Of a DNA stretch of 64,000 nucleotides, positions 55,740 to 64,000 are shown piece by piece. A program made the translations under genes and the position numbers. Location of the stretch: NCBI GenBank assembly GCA_021733645.1, contig JAHREJ010000022.1:1-64000 (forward strand), given 5' to 3'. Position 1 is the stretch's first letter, and the number at the start of each line of letters is the position of its first letter. The notes below the pieces were generated by a model. The model ran no database searches. It was not told the origin of the DNA and saw nothing but the letters and a program-made list of their open reading frames with translations. The stretch is from Bacillus subtilis subsp. subtilis. GTDB taxonomy: Bacteria; Pseudomonadota; Gammaproteobacteria; Xanthomonadales; Xanthomonadaceae.

Positions 55740-56948
55740 TTATTGTGCCAACCGGAATGCGGTCAGCTTTCCATCAACGTTCTGCACCAGCAGAATCCCA
55801 TCAGCGGCTATCGGCTGCGCCAGCAGGGCGTCACCGCCGCTCTTGGCGCGAGCGGCAAGCTCGCCATTATCCGTCCGCAACCAGTGCAGGTAACCCTTGT
55901 AGTCGCCAACCACGACATAGTCGCCCTGCACCACCGGACCGGTGAGCGAGCGCCGGGCCAGGGCTGTCTGCGACCACATGGCACTGCCGCTGTCCTTGTC
56001 CAGGCCAAACACGCCGCCCTTGTTGTCGGTGACGAACACATTGCCCGAGGTCAGGGCCACGCCGCCGGCGCCGCCATGATCGCGTGACCACAGCGGACGG
56101 CCGGTCGGGCCTTCGATCGCCATGGTCTGGTTCTTGAAACTGCTTACGAACAGCGTATTGCCTTCCAGCACCGGTGCGCCGTCCACGTCGGACATGCGCT
56201 CCAGCTCGGTACGGCCTTCACCGCTGGAGACCATCTGGTCCCACACGGTACGCCCATCCTGCATCGCCAATGCCGACACGCTGCCATCGTCGTTGCCGAT
56301 GAACAGCACGCCCGGGCCGGCCACCACCGGCGCGTTGCCGCGCACGGTCAGCGCCGGCAGCTCGCGCGGGTTGAACCAGCGCTGGGTGCCGTTGTCGGCA
56401 TCCAGGGCGGTCACGCGGCCGTCGTTGCTGCGCACGAACACCATGCCCTGGCCAACCGCCGGAGCCGAGATCACTTCGCCCGGCACCTTGGCACGCCACT
56501 TTTCGCTGCCGTCTTCGGCGCTCAGCGCGATCACCTGGCCATCCAACGTGCCGATGACCACCAGGCCGTCACCCACGCCGGGACCACCGGACAGGCGCAG
56601 CTTGGCCTTCTTCTTTTCCTTGGCCGGCTCCCAGGTCCAGACCTTCTTGCCGGTCTGCAGGTCGATGGCATGCACACCGCCGTAGATGGCGGCTGCGTAC
56701 ACGCGGCCATCGGCCACCACCGGGCCCTGACGGACGCCAATGCGTTTTTCGCCCTTGCCGACGTTGACCGACCAGAGCTTGTCAACCTTGGCGGTCGGCT
56801 CGAACTTGACCAGCTCGGCCGGCTCCAGTGCCTTCTTGGCCGCAGCGTCCTTGCCGGCGAACCAGCCCTTGACGGTGCTGCAACCGGACAACGCCACACC
56901 CAGCACAACCAGGGTGGCAACGCGCTTGATCATGACCATATGCTTCAT
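55740..56948 (-). CDS. bamB: Outer-membrane protein assembly lipoprotein BamB
   Basis: A 402-residue lipoprotein with the lipobox ALSGC at Cys23 and an eight-bladed beta-propeller of PQQ-like repeats (KVWTWEPAK, EKWRAKVPGEVISAPAVG, TQRWFNPREL, PLWSRDHGGAGGVAL). It joins BamA in inserting beta-barrels. Its first ATG overlaps the yfgM stop (TAATG), as in many gammaproteobacteria. An inner ATG at codon 6 (MIKRVATL) may be the real start, since the leader is then more typical. Confidence 0.95.
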   Translation of the reverse strand: MKHMVMIKRVATLVVLGVALSGCSTVKGWFAGKDAAAKKALEPAELVKFEPTAKVDKLWSVNVGKGEKRIGVRQGPVVADGRVYAAAIYGGVHAIDLQTGKKVWTWEPAKEKKKAKLRLSGGPGVGDGLVVIGTLDGQVIALSAEDGSEKWRAKVPGEVISAPAVGQGMVFVRSNDGRVTALDADNGTQRWFNPRELPALTVRGNAPVVAGPGVLFIGNDDGSVSALAMQDGRTVWDQMVSSGEGRTELERMSDVDGAPVLEGNTLFVSSFKNQTMAIEGPTGRPLWSRDHGGAGGVALTSGNVFVTDNKGGVFGLDKDSGSAMWSQTALARRSLTGPVVQGDYVVVGDYKGYLHWLRTDNGELAARAKSGGDALLAQPIAADGILLVQNVDGKLTAFRLAQ

Positions 56949-57586
56949 TACACCGACTCCGCAGCATCGGTGACGGTGCCACCGGCATCCATCACTTTGG
57001 TTTCAAGCAGGCGCCGCTGCGGCGCTGCCACGTCCAGCGTCTTGAGCGCCTTCTCATACTGTTGCCGGGCGGCATCACGCTTGCCCTGCGCCATCAACGC
57101 ATCGCCGTGGATTTCCAGGCTGGCGCTGTCGCTGGCGGTAGCCAGTGCCTTGATCGCCTCGTCGGTCTTGCCGGTGGCCAGCAGCAGCCGCGCGATGCGC
57201 TGCTCGATGACCGGCTGGAACTCCGGGTCGGCCTTGATCGCGCGCAGCGTTGCCAGCGCCTCTTCGTTCTTGCCGGCTTCGACCTGCGCCTTGGCCAGCT
57301 GCAGTGCCGCCAGATCGGAATAGATGTTGGCCTTGCCGTCGTCGAGCGCCTTCACGCCCTTGGCCGCCTGGTCCAGATCCTTGTCCTGCAGGTGCTTGAG
57401 CACCGCCTGGTACTGGACATTGGCGCCGGCCAACTGACTGCTGTGGTCCTTCTGCCACCACTGCCAACCGGCGATGCCGCCGATTGCAATCGCCACGCCG
57501 GCGAGGATGCTGACACCATTCTTCCGCAGCCAGCCGCGGACGCGTTCACTTTGTTCGTGCTCGTCGAGCAGGTCGTCGATCGCCAT
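56948..57586 (-). CDS. yfgM: YfgM-like tetratricopeptide membrane protein
   Basis: A 212-residue protein from the ATG at 57586 (MAIDDLLDEHEQSERVRGWL); the open frame upstream is longer but unsupported. A single N-terminal membrane helix (GVSILAGVAIAIGGIAGWQW) follows a charged cytoplasmic stub, then a periplasmic TPR-like domain with LAALQLAKAQVEAGKNEEAL and IARLLLATGKTDEAIKAL. YfgM works with PpiD at the SecYEG translocon and interacts with BamB. The gene order yfgM-bamB-der is conserved. Confidence 0.92.
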   Translation of the reverse strand: MAIDDLLDEHEQSERVRGWLRKNGVSILAGVAIAIGGIAGWQWWQKDHSSQLAGANVQYQAVLKHLQDKDLDQAAKGVKALDDGKANIYSDLAALQLAKAQVEAGKNEEALATLRAIKADPEFQPVIEQRIARLLLATGKTDEAIKALATASDSASLEIHGDALMAQGKRDAARQQYEKALKTLDVAAPQRRLLETKVMDAGGTVTDAAESV

Positions 57587-57644
57587 GCGTACTCTCGCCC
57601 CGCCCGTAAGGAGGAGCTGTTTGAATTGGATTGGGAAACGCGAC

Positions 57645-58517
57645 TCAGTGCGGAACTGGGGCCACGGAGCCGTCAGAGGATACCGTAAAGCGTGCCACGT
57701 TGGCTCGCTGGTAGGGCGAAAGGTCGACGATAGTGCCCGCCTGCTGAACCTCGACCGCCGAGGCATTGCCCAGCACCATGCGGCCTACCTGCCCGGCGGT
57801 GAAGCTGCGTGCTTCCCCGGATTTGATCAAGGCCTTTTCGACGGTGCTGCCATCGGGCGCGGCGATATCCACCCAGCTGTCGCCTTTGAACTGCAGACTC
57901 AGCGCGCCGGTCGGCGCAGCCGGGCCGGCTGTCGGGCGCGGTACCGGCGTCAGGGACGCCAGGTACGGGGCCGACGGACTGGCCGGGGTGCTGCCCGCCG
58001 GCGCGGCGGCCGGGGCCGTCGCAGGCTCGGCCGGCGCCGGACCACCGCTGACCGGCACGGCGGCCGGAATCACATCCAGCGAGGCCGTATTGGGGGTGTT
58101 GGCGCTGCCATCGAAATGGCCACGGGTGGCAAACCAGACCGGCACCGCCAGCACGGCCGTGATGCCCACATACAGGACGCGACGCCCCAGGCTCTCGGCG
58201 ATGCGGCGTGCCCGCGGGGTATGGGTGTGGCTGACCAGCTGCGGCGGCACCACGGGCCCGATCCGGGCCTGCTCCAGCACATCCCCCAGGTCGACCTTGA
58301 GCAGGCGCGCATAACTGCGCAGCTGGCCGCGCACGAACACCGGCGCGCCCAGGCGCTCCCACTGCTCGGCCTCCAGCGATTTCACCACCTGCACCGGCAT
58401 GTGCAACTGCTGCCCCACCGTTTCAAGCGTCAGCCCTGCCGCTTCCCGCGCCTGGCGGAGACGGACCCCACAGCCGGCAGCGGCATCAAACGCGTTCACA
58501 GTCTGGTCATCAATCAC
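57645..58517 (-). CDS. rodZ: RodZ-like cytoskeleton protein
   Basis: A 290-residue bitopic protein. The N-terminal HTH_25 domain has GVRLRQAREAAGLTLETVGQQLHMPVQVVKSLE and VFVRGQLRSYARLLKVD. A single membrane helix lies at about 128-146 (VLYVGITAVLAVPVWFA), followed by a Pro/Ala-rich periplasmic linker and the DUF4115 domain (LSLQFKGDSWVDIAAPDG). It anchors MreB for rod shape. The usual ispG and hisS genes that follow rodZ in many gammaproteobacteria are missing here; yfgM comes next. Confidence 0.93.
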   Translation of the reverse strand: MIDDQTVNAFDAAAGCGVRLRQAREAAGLTLETVGQQLHMPVQVVKSLEAEQWERLGAPVFVRGQLRSYARLLKVDLGDVLEQARIGPVVPPQLVSHTHTPRARRIAESLGRRVLYVGITAVLAVPVWFATRGHFDGSANTPNTASLDVIPAAVPVSGGPAPAEPATAPAAAPAGSTPASPSAPYLASLTPVPRPTAGPAAPTGALSLQFKGDSWVDIAAPDGSTVEKALIKSGEARSFTAGQVGRMVLGNASAVEVQQAGTIVDLSPYQRANVARFTVSSDGSVAPVPH

Positions 58518-58523
58518 AATGCT

Positions 58524-59321
58524 TCAACCCCGGGAATTAGGAGCCACATCCTGCGGAAATTCGTCGCGAATTCGCTGCAGATAGCGACCGGATGCAACGG
58601 TGTCACCCAACTGCGCCTCAATTTCAGAGGCAAGTTGTAACACGGAACGTGTGGCCGGTGCAGCCGCAAGACGACGTTGAGAGAAGGCCCGCGCTTCGAA
58701 ATAGCGGCCCTGTGCATACTCGCTGCGCGCCATCGACTCCAGCGCATAGGCATTGGCCGGCTCCATCTCGAGCGCACGGCGCAGGTCACGCGCGGCCCGC
58801 TCGCCTTGCCCCGCATCCAGTGCACAGCCGCCGGCGTTGGCCAGCGCCGACGCCGGCGTCGGGTAGTGGGGCGCAGCCAAGGCGCGGTCGAACCAGGTCA
58901 GGGACTCGGCAGCCCGGCCATGAGTACATAGCCACGCGCCATAATTGTTGAGCACTTCACCACGCTCGGGCGCCAGCTCGGCCGCCCGGCGGTACAGGGT
59001 GCCCGCTTCGGCATCGGCGCCACGCTGGGTCGCCAGGGCGGCCAGCATCAGATAGGCGTCCGGGCGGCTGGCGTCCAACTTGAGCGCCGCGCGCGATTTC
59101 TTTTCCGCCGCGTCCAGCTTGCCGGACCGATAGGCCTCGGCCGCCAGGGTCATCTGGTCCTGGTAACTGAACTTGCGGCGCGTGGCCGCGTTGTCCCGAA
59201 CCTCATACGTCGGCGCCACGCCCAGCGCGGAGGCCGGAGGTTTCATGCCCTGCTTGCCGCAGCCGACCATTGCCAGCGCGATGAAGACAACGGCTGGCAA
59301 TCGGAAATCAGGCCGCGGCAT
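58524..59321 (-). CDS. pilW: Type IV pilus assembly lipoprotein PilW/PilF
   Basis: A 265-residue outer-membrane lipoprotein with lipobox AMVGC (Cys21) and a TPR superhelix ([38 protein letters not shown], split here as repeated 34-residue units; [22 protein letters not shown] is the hallmark PilF segment). It is needed for PilQ secretin multimerisation. Its start overlaps rlmN by 14 bases and rodZ follows 6 bases after its stop, which is the conserved rlmN-pilW-rodZ order. Confidence 0.93.
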   Translation of the reverse strand: MPRPDFRLPAVVFIALAMVGCGKQGMKPPASALGVAPTYEVRDNAATRRKFSYQDQMTLAAEAYRSGKLDAAEKKSRAALKLDASRPDAYLMLAALATQRGADAEAGTLYRRAAELAPERGEVLNNYGAWLCTHGRAAESLTWFDRALAAPHYPTPASALANAGGCALDAGQGERAARDLRRALEMEPANAYALESMARSEYAQGRYFEARAFSQRRLAAAPATRSVLQLASEIEAQLGDTVASGRYLQRIRDEFPQDVAPNSRG

Positions 59322-60513
59322 CCCGGCTTTTCCCGTCCTGCAGCGTCTTGTTGAACTCGGCCTGGCGGCGCGTGCGATCCATCACCTGGCCCTTGAGCTG
59401 GCCACAGGCGGCATCGATGTCGTCGCCCCGGGTACGCCGCACCATCGTCAGCACCTGCGAATCCAGCAGGATCTTCTGGAACGCGCGGATCTCGGTGTCG
59501 CCGGAGCGCTCATAGCGCGTGCCGGGGAACGGATTGAACGGAATCAGGTTGACCTTGCCCGCGTGCGAGGTCTGCACGGCGTTGTCGAACTGGCGCATCA
59601 GCCGCGCCAACTGGCGGGCGTGTTCGGGCTGGTCGTTGATGCCCTTCATCAGGGTGTATTCGAAGGTGACCGATTCGCGGCGCTTGTTGGCGCGCAGGTA
59701 GCGTGCGCACGAGGCCATCAGCTCGACGATCGGGTACTTCTTGTTGAGCGGCACCAGGGTTTCGCGCAGCGCATCGTTGGGCGCATGCAGCGACACCGCC
59801 AGCGACACGTCGCTTTCGGCGGAGAGCCGGTCGATCTGCGGCACCAGGCCGGAGGTGGACAGGGTCACCCGCTTGTTGGCCAGGCCGTAGCCCAGATCGT
59901 CGCGCATCACGCTCATGGCGCGCACGACGTTGTCGAAATTCATCAACGGCTCGCCCATGCCCATCATCACCACGTTGGTGAGACGACGCTGCTTGTGCGG
60001 GATGTTGCCGAGGTGACGCGCAGCCACCCACACCTGGCCGATGATCTCGGCGGTGGAGAGGTTGCGGTTGAAGCCCTGGGTGGCGGTCGAACAGAACGTG
60101 CAGTTCAGCGCGCAGCCGACCTGCGAGGACACGCACAGGGTGCCGCGGTTCTTGTCCGGGATATACACCGCTTCAATGGCGTTCTTGCCATCGCTGCCCA
60201 TCGCCAGCAGCCACTTGTGGGTGCCGTCGGTGGAGGGTTTGTCGAAGACGATGTTCGGGACCAGGACCTCGGCATGCTGCTTGAGCTTGGCGCGCAGCGC
60301 CTTGCCCAGGTCGGTCATTTCATCGAAATCGGTGACGTAGTGATGGTGGATCCACTTCATCACCTGGTGGGCACGGTAGCGCGCTTCGCCGAGTGTCTCG
60401 GCGAAGAAGCGCTCCAGACCCTCGCGATCGAGGTCGAGCAGGTTCTGCTTGGCCACAGCCACGCTCGGGACGAGCACGGATGGGATGGCGATTGGCTGTA
60501 CGACCTCGTTCAC
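59308..60513 (-). CDS. rlmN: 23S rRNA/tRNA adenine-C2 methyltransferase RlmN
   Basis: A 401-residue radical-SAM methyltransferase from a GTG at 60513 ([20 protein letters not shown]) with GAGAGTGAT upstream; the open frame extends into ndk but that part is not conserved. Radical-SAM cluster C134-x3-C138-x2-C141 in [31 protein letters not shown], the second catalytic Cys at 370 in [10 protein letters not shown]. It methylates A2503 of 23S rRNA and A37 of some tRNAs. It follows ndk at 10 bases and heads the pilW-rodZ group. Confidence 0.95.
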   Translation of the reverse strand: MNEVVQPIAIPSVLVPSVAVAKQNLLDLDREGLERFFAETLGEARYRAHQVMKWIHHHYVTDFDEMTDLGKALRAKLKQHAEVLVPNIVFDKPSTDGTHKWLLAMGSDGKNAIEAVYIPDKNRGTLCVSSQVGCALNCTFCSTATQGFNRNLSTAEIIGQVWVAARHLGNIPHKQRRLTNVVMMGMGEPLMNFDNVVRAMSVMRDDLGYGLANKRVTLSTSGLVPQIDRLSAESDVSLAVSLHAPNDALRETLVPLNKKYPIVELMASCARYLRANKRRESVTFEYTLMKGINDQPEHARQLARLMRQFDNAVQTSHAGKVNLIPFNPFPGTRYERSGDTEIRAFQKILLDSQVLTMVRRTRGDDIDAACGQLKGQVMDRTRRQAEFNKTLQDGKSRDAAA

Positions 60514-60523
60514 GGCATCACTC

Positions 60524-60949
60524 TCAGCGCGAGACGACTTCAGTCGCGGCGAAGAAGTAGGCGATTTCGATCGCGGCGTTCTCAACCGAGTCCGAGCCGT
60601 GGGCGGCATTGGCATCGATGGATTCGGCGAAGTCGGCGCGGATGGTGCCCGCAGCGGCTTCCTTCGGATTGGTGGCGCCCAGCAGGTCACGGTGGGCCAG
60701 CACGGCGTTGTCACCTTCCAGGGCCTGGATCATCACCGGGCCGGAGATCATGAACTCGACCAGCGCGTTGAAGAACGGACGCTCGCGGTGCACGGCGTAG
60801 AAGCCTTCGGCTTCGCGGCGCGACAGCTGCTTGTACTTGGCAGCGACGACCTTCAGGCCGGCCTTTTCGAAGCGGGCGTAGATTTCACCGATGACGTTCT
60901 TGGCGACGGCGTCCGGCTTGATGATGGAAAGGGTGCGCTCCAGCGCCAT
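60524..60949 (-). CDS. ndk: Nucleoside diphosphate kinase
   Basis: A 141-residue kinase that equalises nucleoside triphosphate pools through a phospho-His intermediate. It has [15 protein letters not shown] at the start, the active His117 in ANAAHGSDS, and [24 protein letters not shown] ribosome site lies before the ATG. The upstream leader contains an intrinsic terminator (61000-61022) oriented the same way, which could attenuate ndk transcription. Confidence 0.97.
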   Translation of the reverse strand: MALERTLSIIKPDAVAKNVIGEIYARFEKAGLKVVAAKYKQLSRREAEGFYAVHRERPFFNALVEFMISGPVMIQALEGDNAVLAHRDLLGATNPKEAAAGTIRADFAESIDANAAHGSDSVENAAIEIAYFFAATEVVSR

Positions 60950-60998
60950 GGGAATTCTCCGTTGGGCGGGCCACTGATCGGCCCGAGAGTAACATGAA

Positions 60999-61022
60999 AA
61001 AAACCCGCGTCAAAACGCGGGC
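60999..61022 (-). terminator. Intrinsic terminator in the ndk upstream region
   Basis: On the minus strand CCCGCG, a 6-base loop TTTTGA and CGCGGG are followed by seven T. It ends about 50 bases before the ndk start codon and points toward ndk. No gene on the minus strand ends upstream of it, so it must stop a leader, a small RNA or antisense transcription. Confidence 0.8.
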
Positions 61023-61070
61023 TTAGCCTGATATACGTAGGACGATTCTAACGTGTCGCGAAGATGTCCG

Positions 61071-61095
61071 GTAGTGCCGAGCCATGCTCGGCAGG
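61071..61095 (+). repeat. SMAG-type REP element
   Basis: GTAGTGCCGAGCCATGC runs on into TCGGCAG; arms GCCGAGC/GCTCGGC around AT. Same family as the elements at 53949 and 54031. Confidence 0.75.
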
Positions 61096-61222
61096 GCAGG
61101 CCCTGACGAAAGACGGCTTCTCTATTCAGGTTGGCCGGGGCGGCCACACGCGGCACGACCGGATGAACAGACCCCTGTGCCTGCTGCACCGCACAATGCC
61201 AGTGCGCGGCGACGGGTCTAAT

Positions 61223-61240
61223 ATCAAACAATCGTTTGAT
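61223..61240. promoter_or_regulatory. PsrA-type operator of the tetR-like gene
   Basis: ATCAAACAATCGTTTGAT has perfect 7-base arms and a 4-base centre, matching the PsrA motif CAAAC-N(2-4)-GTTTG. It overlaps a TAATAT -10-like box (61219-61224) and lies 17 bases before the start codon, as expected for autorepression relieved by long-chain acyl ligands. Confidence 0.75.
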
Positions 61241-61257
61241 TGAACCCTGTCCCGCCC

Positions 61258-61920
61258 ATGGCCAAGCCCGCTCATTTCTCCACCAAGGACCGCATTCTCG
61301 GCGCGGCCGAGGAGCTGTTCGCCCAGCATGGCTTCGCCGGCACCTCGCTGCGCCAGGTCACCAGCCAGGCCGATGTGAACATCGCCGCGGTCAACTACCA
61401 CTTCGGCTCCAAGGAAAACCTGGTCAACGAGGTGTTCCGTCGGCGCATGGACGAGATGACCACCGCCCGCCTGGCCCAGCTGGACAGCGCCCGCCGCGAG
61501 CACCCCGGGCAGCTGCGGCCGGTGCTGGCCGCCTTCGTCGAGCCGGCGCTGGCGATGGCCCAGGACCGCCAGACCGGCGGCGCCTTCGTGCGCGTCATCG
61601 CCCGGGCGTATGCCGAGAAGAACGACAACCTGCGCAAGTTCCTCTCCGACCACTACGGCCACGTGCTGCGCGACTTCGGCAAGGCCATCGCCGCCTGCGT
61701 GCCGGAGTTGAGCAAGGAAGAGCTGTATTGGCGGCTGGACTTCCTGGCCGGCTCGCTGACCTATGCGATGGCCGATTTCGGCCTGATCAAGCGACCCGCC
61801 GGTGTCACCGAATCGGCGCATCGTGCCCATGCCGCCCGCGAGCTGATTCATTTCGCCGAAGCCGGTTTCCGCGCCAGCGCGGTCACCGATGCGCCGGTGC
61901 ACTCCCTTTCCACCCCGTAG
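61258..61920 (+). CDS. psrA: PsrA-like TetR-family regulator
   Basis: A 220-residue TetR protein from the ATG at 61258 (MAKPAHFSTKDRIL); a TTG at 61240 is in frame but lies inside the operator. The HTH region GFAGTSLRQVTSQADVNIAA followed by VNYHFGSKENLVNEVF closely follows Pseudomonas PsrA, and LELFWRVHF-like EELYWRLDFLAGSLTYAMAD matches its ligand domain. PsrA senses long-chain fatty acids and controls beta-oxidation genes. The adjacent FadN-type gene and the CAAAC/GTTTG operator support this. A fatty-acid FadR-like role is inferred. Confidence 0.87.
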   Translation: MAKPAHFSTKDRILGAAEELFAQHGFAGTSLRQVTSQADVNIAAVNYHFGSKENLVNEVFRRRMDEMTTARLAQLDSARREHPGQLRPVLAAFVEPALAMAQDRQTGGAFVRVIARAYAEKNDNLRKFLSDHYGHVLRDFGKAIAACVPELSKEELYWRLDFLAGSLTYAMADFGLIKRPAGVTESAHRAHAARELIHFAEAGFRASAVTDAPVHSLSTP

Positions 61921-61949
61921 CGCCTGGGCCCTGCCCGATTGAATCCTCC

Positions 61950-61975
61950 GTAGAGCCGGGCGCTGCCCGGCTGTC
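61950..61975 (+). repeat. SMAG-type REP element between psrA-like and FadN-type genes
   Basis: GTAGAGCCGGGCGCTGCC continues into CGGCTGTC; arms GCCGGGC/GCCCGGC. It lies 22 bases before the next start codon, close to its ribosome-binding region. Confidence 0.7.
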
Positions 61976-61997
61976 AGACCAACAAAGGCTTATCGAC

Positions 61998-64000
61998 ATG
62001 TCCAATTCCCTGCTAGTCCGCCGTGCCGCCGTGCTGGGTGCCGGCGTCATGGGTGCCCAGATCGCGGCCCACCTGACCAACGCCGGCGTCGACACCGTGC
62101 TGTTCGACCTCCCCGCCAAGGAAGGTCCGGCCGATGGCATCGTGCTCAAGGCAATCGCCAACCTGGGCAAACTCAGCCCTGCCCCGCTCGCCAGCAAGTC
62201 CTACGCCGAGGCGATCACGCCGGCCAACTATGAAACCGGCCTGGAGCAGCTGCGCGACTGCGACCTGATCATCGAAGCCATCGCAGAGCGGATGGACTGG
62301 AAGCAGGACCTGTACAAGAAGATCGCCCCGTTCGTGGCCGACCACGCGGTGCTGGCCTCCAATACCTCCGGCCTGGGCATCAACAAGCTCGCCGACGTGC
62401 TGCCCGAACAACTGCGCCACCGCTTCTGTGGCGTGCATTTCTTCAATCCGCCGCGCTACATGCACCTGGCCGAGCTGATCCCGGCCACCACCACCGATGC
62501 GTCGGTGCTGGAAGGCCTGGAAGCCTTCCTGGTCACCACCCTGGGCAAGGGCGTGGTGTACGCCAAGGACACCCCGAACTTCATCGGCAACCGCATCGGC
62601 GTGTTCTCGATCCTGTCCACCATTTACCACACCCAGCAGTTCGGCCTGGGCTTTGATGAAGTGGATGGCCTGACCGGCCCGCTGGTCGGCCGCCCGAAGT
62701 CGGCCACCTACCGCACCTCCGACGTGGTGGGGCTGGACACGATGGCACACGTGATCAAGACCATGGGCGATACCCTGCCCAACGACCCGTGGCATGAATT
62801 CTTCAAGTCGCCCACGTGGCTGGATGCGCTGATCGCCAAGGGCGCGCTGGGCCAGAAGACCGGCGCGGGCATCTTCCGCAAGGTCGGCAAGGACATCGTG
62901 GTGCTGGACCTGGAAAAGCAGGACTATCGCGCCGCCGACCGCAGCGCCGCGCCGGACGTGGTCGAGATCCTGAAGATCAGGAACCCGGCCGAGAAGTTTG
63001 CCAAGCTGCGCGAAAGCCAGCACCCGCAGGCGCAGTTCCTGTGGGCAACCTTCCGCGACCTGTTCCATTACAGCGCCTACCACCTGGCCGACATCGCCGA
63101 AACCGCGCGCGACGTCGACCTGGCCATCCGATGGGGCTACGGCTGGTCGCTGGGCCCGTTCGAAACCTGGCAGGCCGCTGGCTGGAAGCAGGTGGCGCAG
63201 TGGATCGCCGATGACATCGTGGCTGGCAAGAGCATGAGCAATGCCCCGTTGCCGGACTGGGTGTTCGATGGCCGCGACGGCGTGCATGCCGCCGAAGGCA
63301 GCTACAGCCCGTCGCGCAACGCCAAGCTGCCGCGCTCGGCACTGCCGGTGTACCAGCGCCAGCGCTTCCCCGATCCGCTGCTGGGCGAACAGTTCAGCCC
63401 GGGCGAAACCGTGTTCGAGAACGACGGCGTGCGCATGTGGCACGACGGCGACGGCATCGCGGTGGTCAGCTTCAAGACCAAGATGAACACCGTGTCCGAC
63501 CACGTGCTCAATGGCCTGCAGGAGGCAATCAAGCGCGCCGAGCAGGGCTTCAAGGGTCTGGTGATCTGGCAGCAGAAGGAGCCCTTCTCCGCCGGTGCCG
63601 ACCTGGCCGGCGCGCTGGGCCTGCTGCAGGCCGGCAAGGTCGAGCAGTTTGAAGAGATGGTGCACAACTTCCAGCGCACCAGCCAGGCGATCAAGTATTC
63701 GCTGGTGCCGGTGGTGACCGCCGTGCGCGGCCTGGCCCTGGGTGGCGGTTGCGAATTCCAGATGCACAGCGCCAAGAGCGTGGCCGCGCTGGAAAGCTAC
63801 ATCGGCCTGGTCGAGGCTGGCGTTGGCCTGCTGCCCGCCGGTGGTGGCTTGAAGGAACTGGCGGTGCGCGCGTCGCAGGCCGCCGGTCCGGGCGGCGATG
63901 TGTTCGCCGAACTGAAGAAGACCTTCGAAACCGTGGCCATGGCCAAGGTCTCCAACTCGGCGGTCAACGCCCAGGAACTGGGTCTGATGCGCACCACCGA
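61998..64000 (+). CDS. 3-hydroxyacyl-CoA dehydrogenase / enoyl-CoA hydratase, FadN type (3' end beyond window)
   Basis: A two-domain beta-oxidation enzyme cut by the window after 667 codons. The dehydrogenase comes first: AAVLGAGVMGAQIAAHL (about 10-26), IIEAIAERMDWKQDLY, NTSGLGINKLA, and CGVHFFNPPRYMHLAELIP with the catalytic His. The hydratase follows from about 480: FSAGADLAGALGLLQAG and RGLALGGGCEFQMHS. This order is the reverse of E. coli FadB and the same as Bacillus FadN. It would take acyl-CoA through hydration and NAD-linked oxidation. It follows the PsrA-like regulator and probably belongs to its regulon; a thiolase gene is expected next. Confidence 0.94.
   Translation, partial: MSNSLLVRRAAVLGAGVMGAQIAAHLTNAGVDTVLFDLPAKEGPADGIVLKAIANLGKLSPAPLASKSYAEAITPANYETGLEQLRDCDLIIEAIAERMDWKQDLYKKIAPFVADHAVLASNTSGLGINKLADVLPEQLRHRFCGVHFFNPPRYMHLAELIPATTTDASVLEGLEAFLVTTLGKGVVYAKDTPNFIGNRIGVFSILSTIYHTQQFGLGFDEVDGLTGPLVGRPKSATYRTSDVVGLDTMAHVIKTMGDTLPNDPWHEFFKSPTWLDALIAKGALGQKTGAGIFRKVGKDIVVLDLEKQDYRAADRSAAPDVVEILKIRNPAEKFAKLRESQHPQAQFLWATFRDLFHYSAYHLADIAETARDVDLAIRWGYGWSLGPFETWQAAGWKQVAQWIADDIVAGKSMSNAPLPDWVFDGRDGVHAAEGSYSPSRNAKLPRSALPVYQRQRFPDPLLGEQFSPGETVFENDGVRMWHDGDGIAVVSFKTKMNTVSDHVLNGLQEAIKRAEQGFKGLVIWQQKEPFSAGADLAGALGLLQAGKVEQFEEMVHNFQRTSQAIKYSLVPVVTAVRGLALGGGCEFQMHSAKSVAALESYIGLVEAGVGLLPAGGGLKELAVRASQAAGPGGDVFAELKKTFETVAMAKVSNSAVNAQELGLMRTT

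Larger units (their letters stand above)
60950..61257. other. Divergent ndk / PsrA-like regulator intergenic region
   Basis: A 308-base gap holding an intrinsic terminator facing ndk (61000-61022), a GTAGTGCCGAGCCATGC REP (61071-61095) and the PsrA-type operator (61223-61240). A TAGAAT at about 61046-61051 read on the minus strand could be a -10 for a short leader transcript ending at the terminator. No protein gene is supported here. Confidence 0.6.

Overview
The window is about 64 kb of GC-rich (roughly two-thirds GC by eye), gene-dense gammaproteobacterial chromosome. It most resembles Stenotrophomonas (Xanthomonadaceae). The reasons are short palindromic GTAG-headed REP elements of the SMAG type described in S. 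maltophilia, an APH(3')-II-type chromosomal aminoglycoside phosphotransferase, a GumD-like initiating glycosyltransferase, a FadN-type beta-oxidation protein beside a PsrA-like regulator, and a large TonB receptor. I found no tRNA, rRNA, CRISPR array, insertion sequence or complete prophage.

Layout. 1-7086 (minus): an exopolysaccharide operon with a GumD/WcaJ-like sugar-phosphate transferase, a Wzb-type phosphatase, a Wzc-type tyrosine kinase, a flippase and an FrhB-type Fe-S/flavin protein that runs off the window. 7463-9365: galE and a convergent kdsA. 9581-16056 (plus): amaB, an SDR, a small membrane protein, a methyltransferase, pyrD, murB and an EamA transporter, followed by a minus-strand APH-fold kinase. 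17294-25808: a 1959-residue Ig-repeat autotransporter facing three tandem phage-tail-collar-domain genes, a GNAT gene and a DUF6916 gene. 25935-30832: an APH(3') kinase, a GNAT, a degenerate stretch with gene remnants, and a secreted discoidin-glycosidase under a LacI-type operator.

30879-42558 (minus): a TonB receptor, FMN reductase, three luciferase-like flavin monooxygenases, a DUF3088 protein, an M20 deacylase, a GNAT acetyltransferase, a fused ABC permease-ATPase and a solute-binding protein. This set matches the Bacillus ytmI/yxe type of S-substituted cysteine salvage (import, N-acetylation, oxidative C-S cleavage, deacetylation). A GlxA-type regulator is divergent from it. 43900-46055: a TetR regulator with two identical operators, its likely target membrane gene, and an unknown gene.

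46253-52556: guaB-guaA, folD and a KefB/C-type antiporter. 52783-60949 (minus): a rhodanese-ThiF/MoeB fusion, a five-unit REP array, and the housekeeping run ndk, rlmN, pilW, rodZ, yfgM, bamB, der. 61258-64000: a PsrA-like TetR with its operator, then the FadN-type dehydrogenase/hydratase, cut by the window end.

The two regions most worth a second look are the giant autotransporter with its tail-collar, GNAT and DUF6916 neighbours, and the organosulfur salvage cluster.
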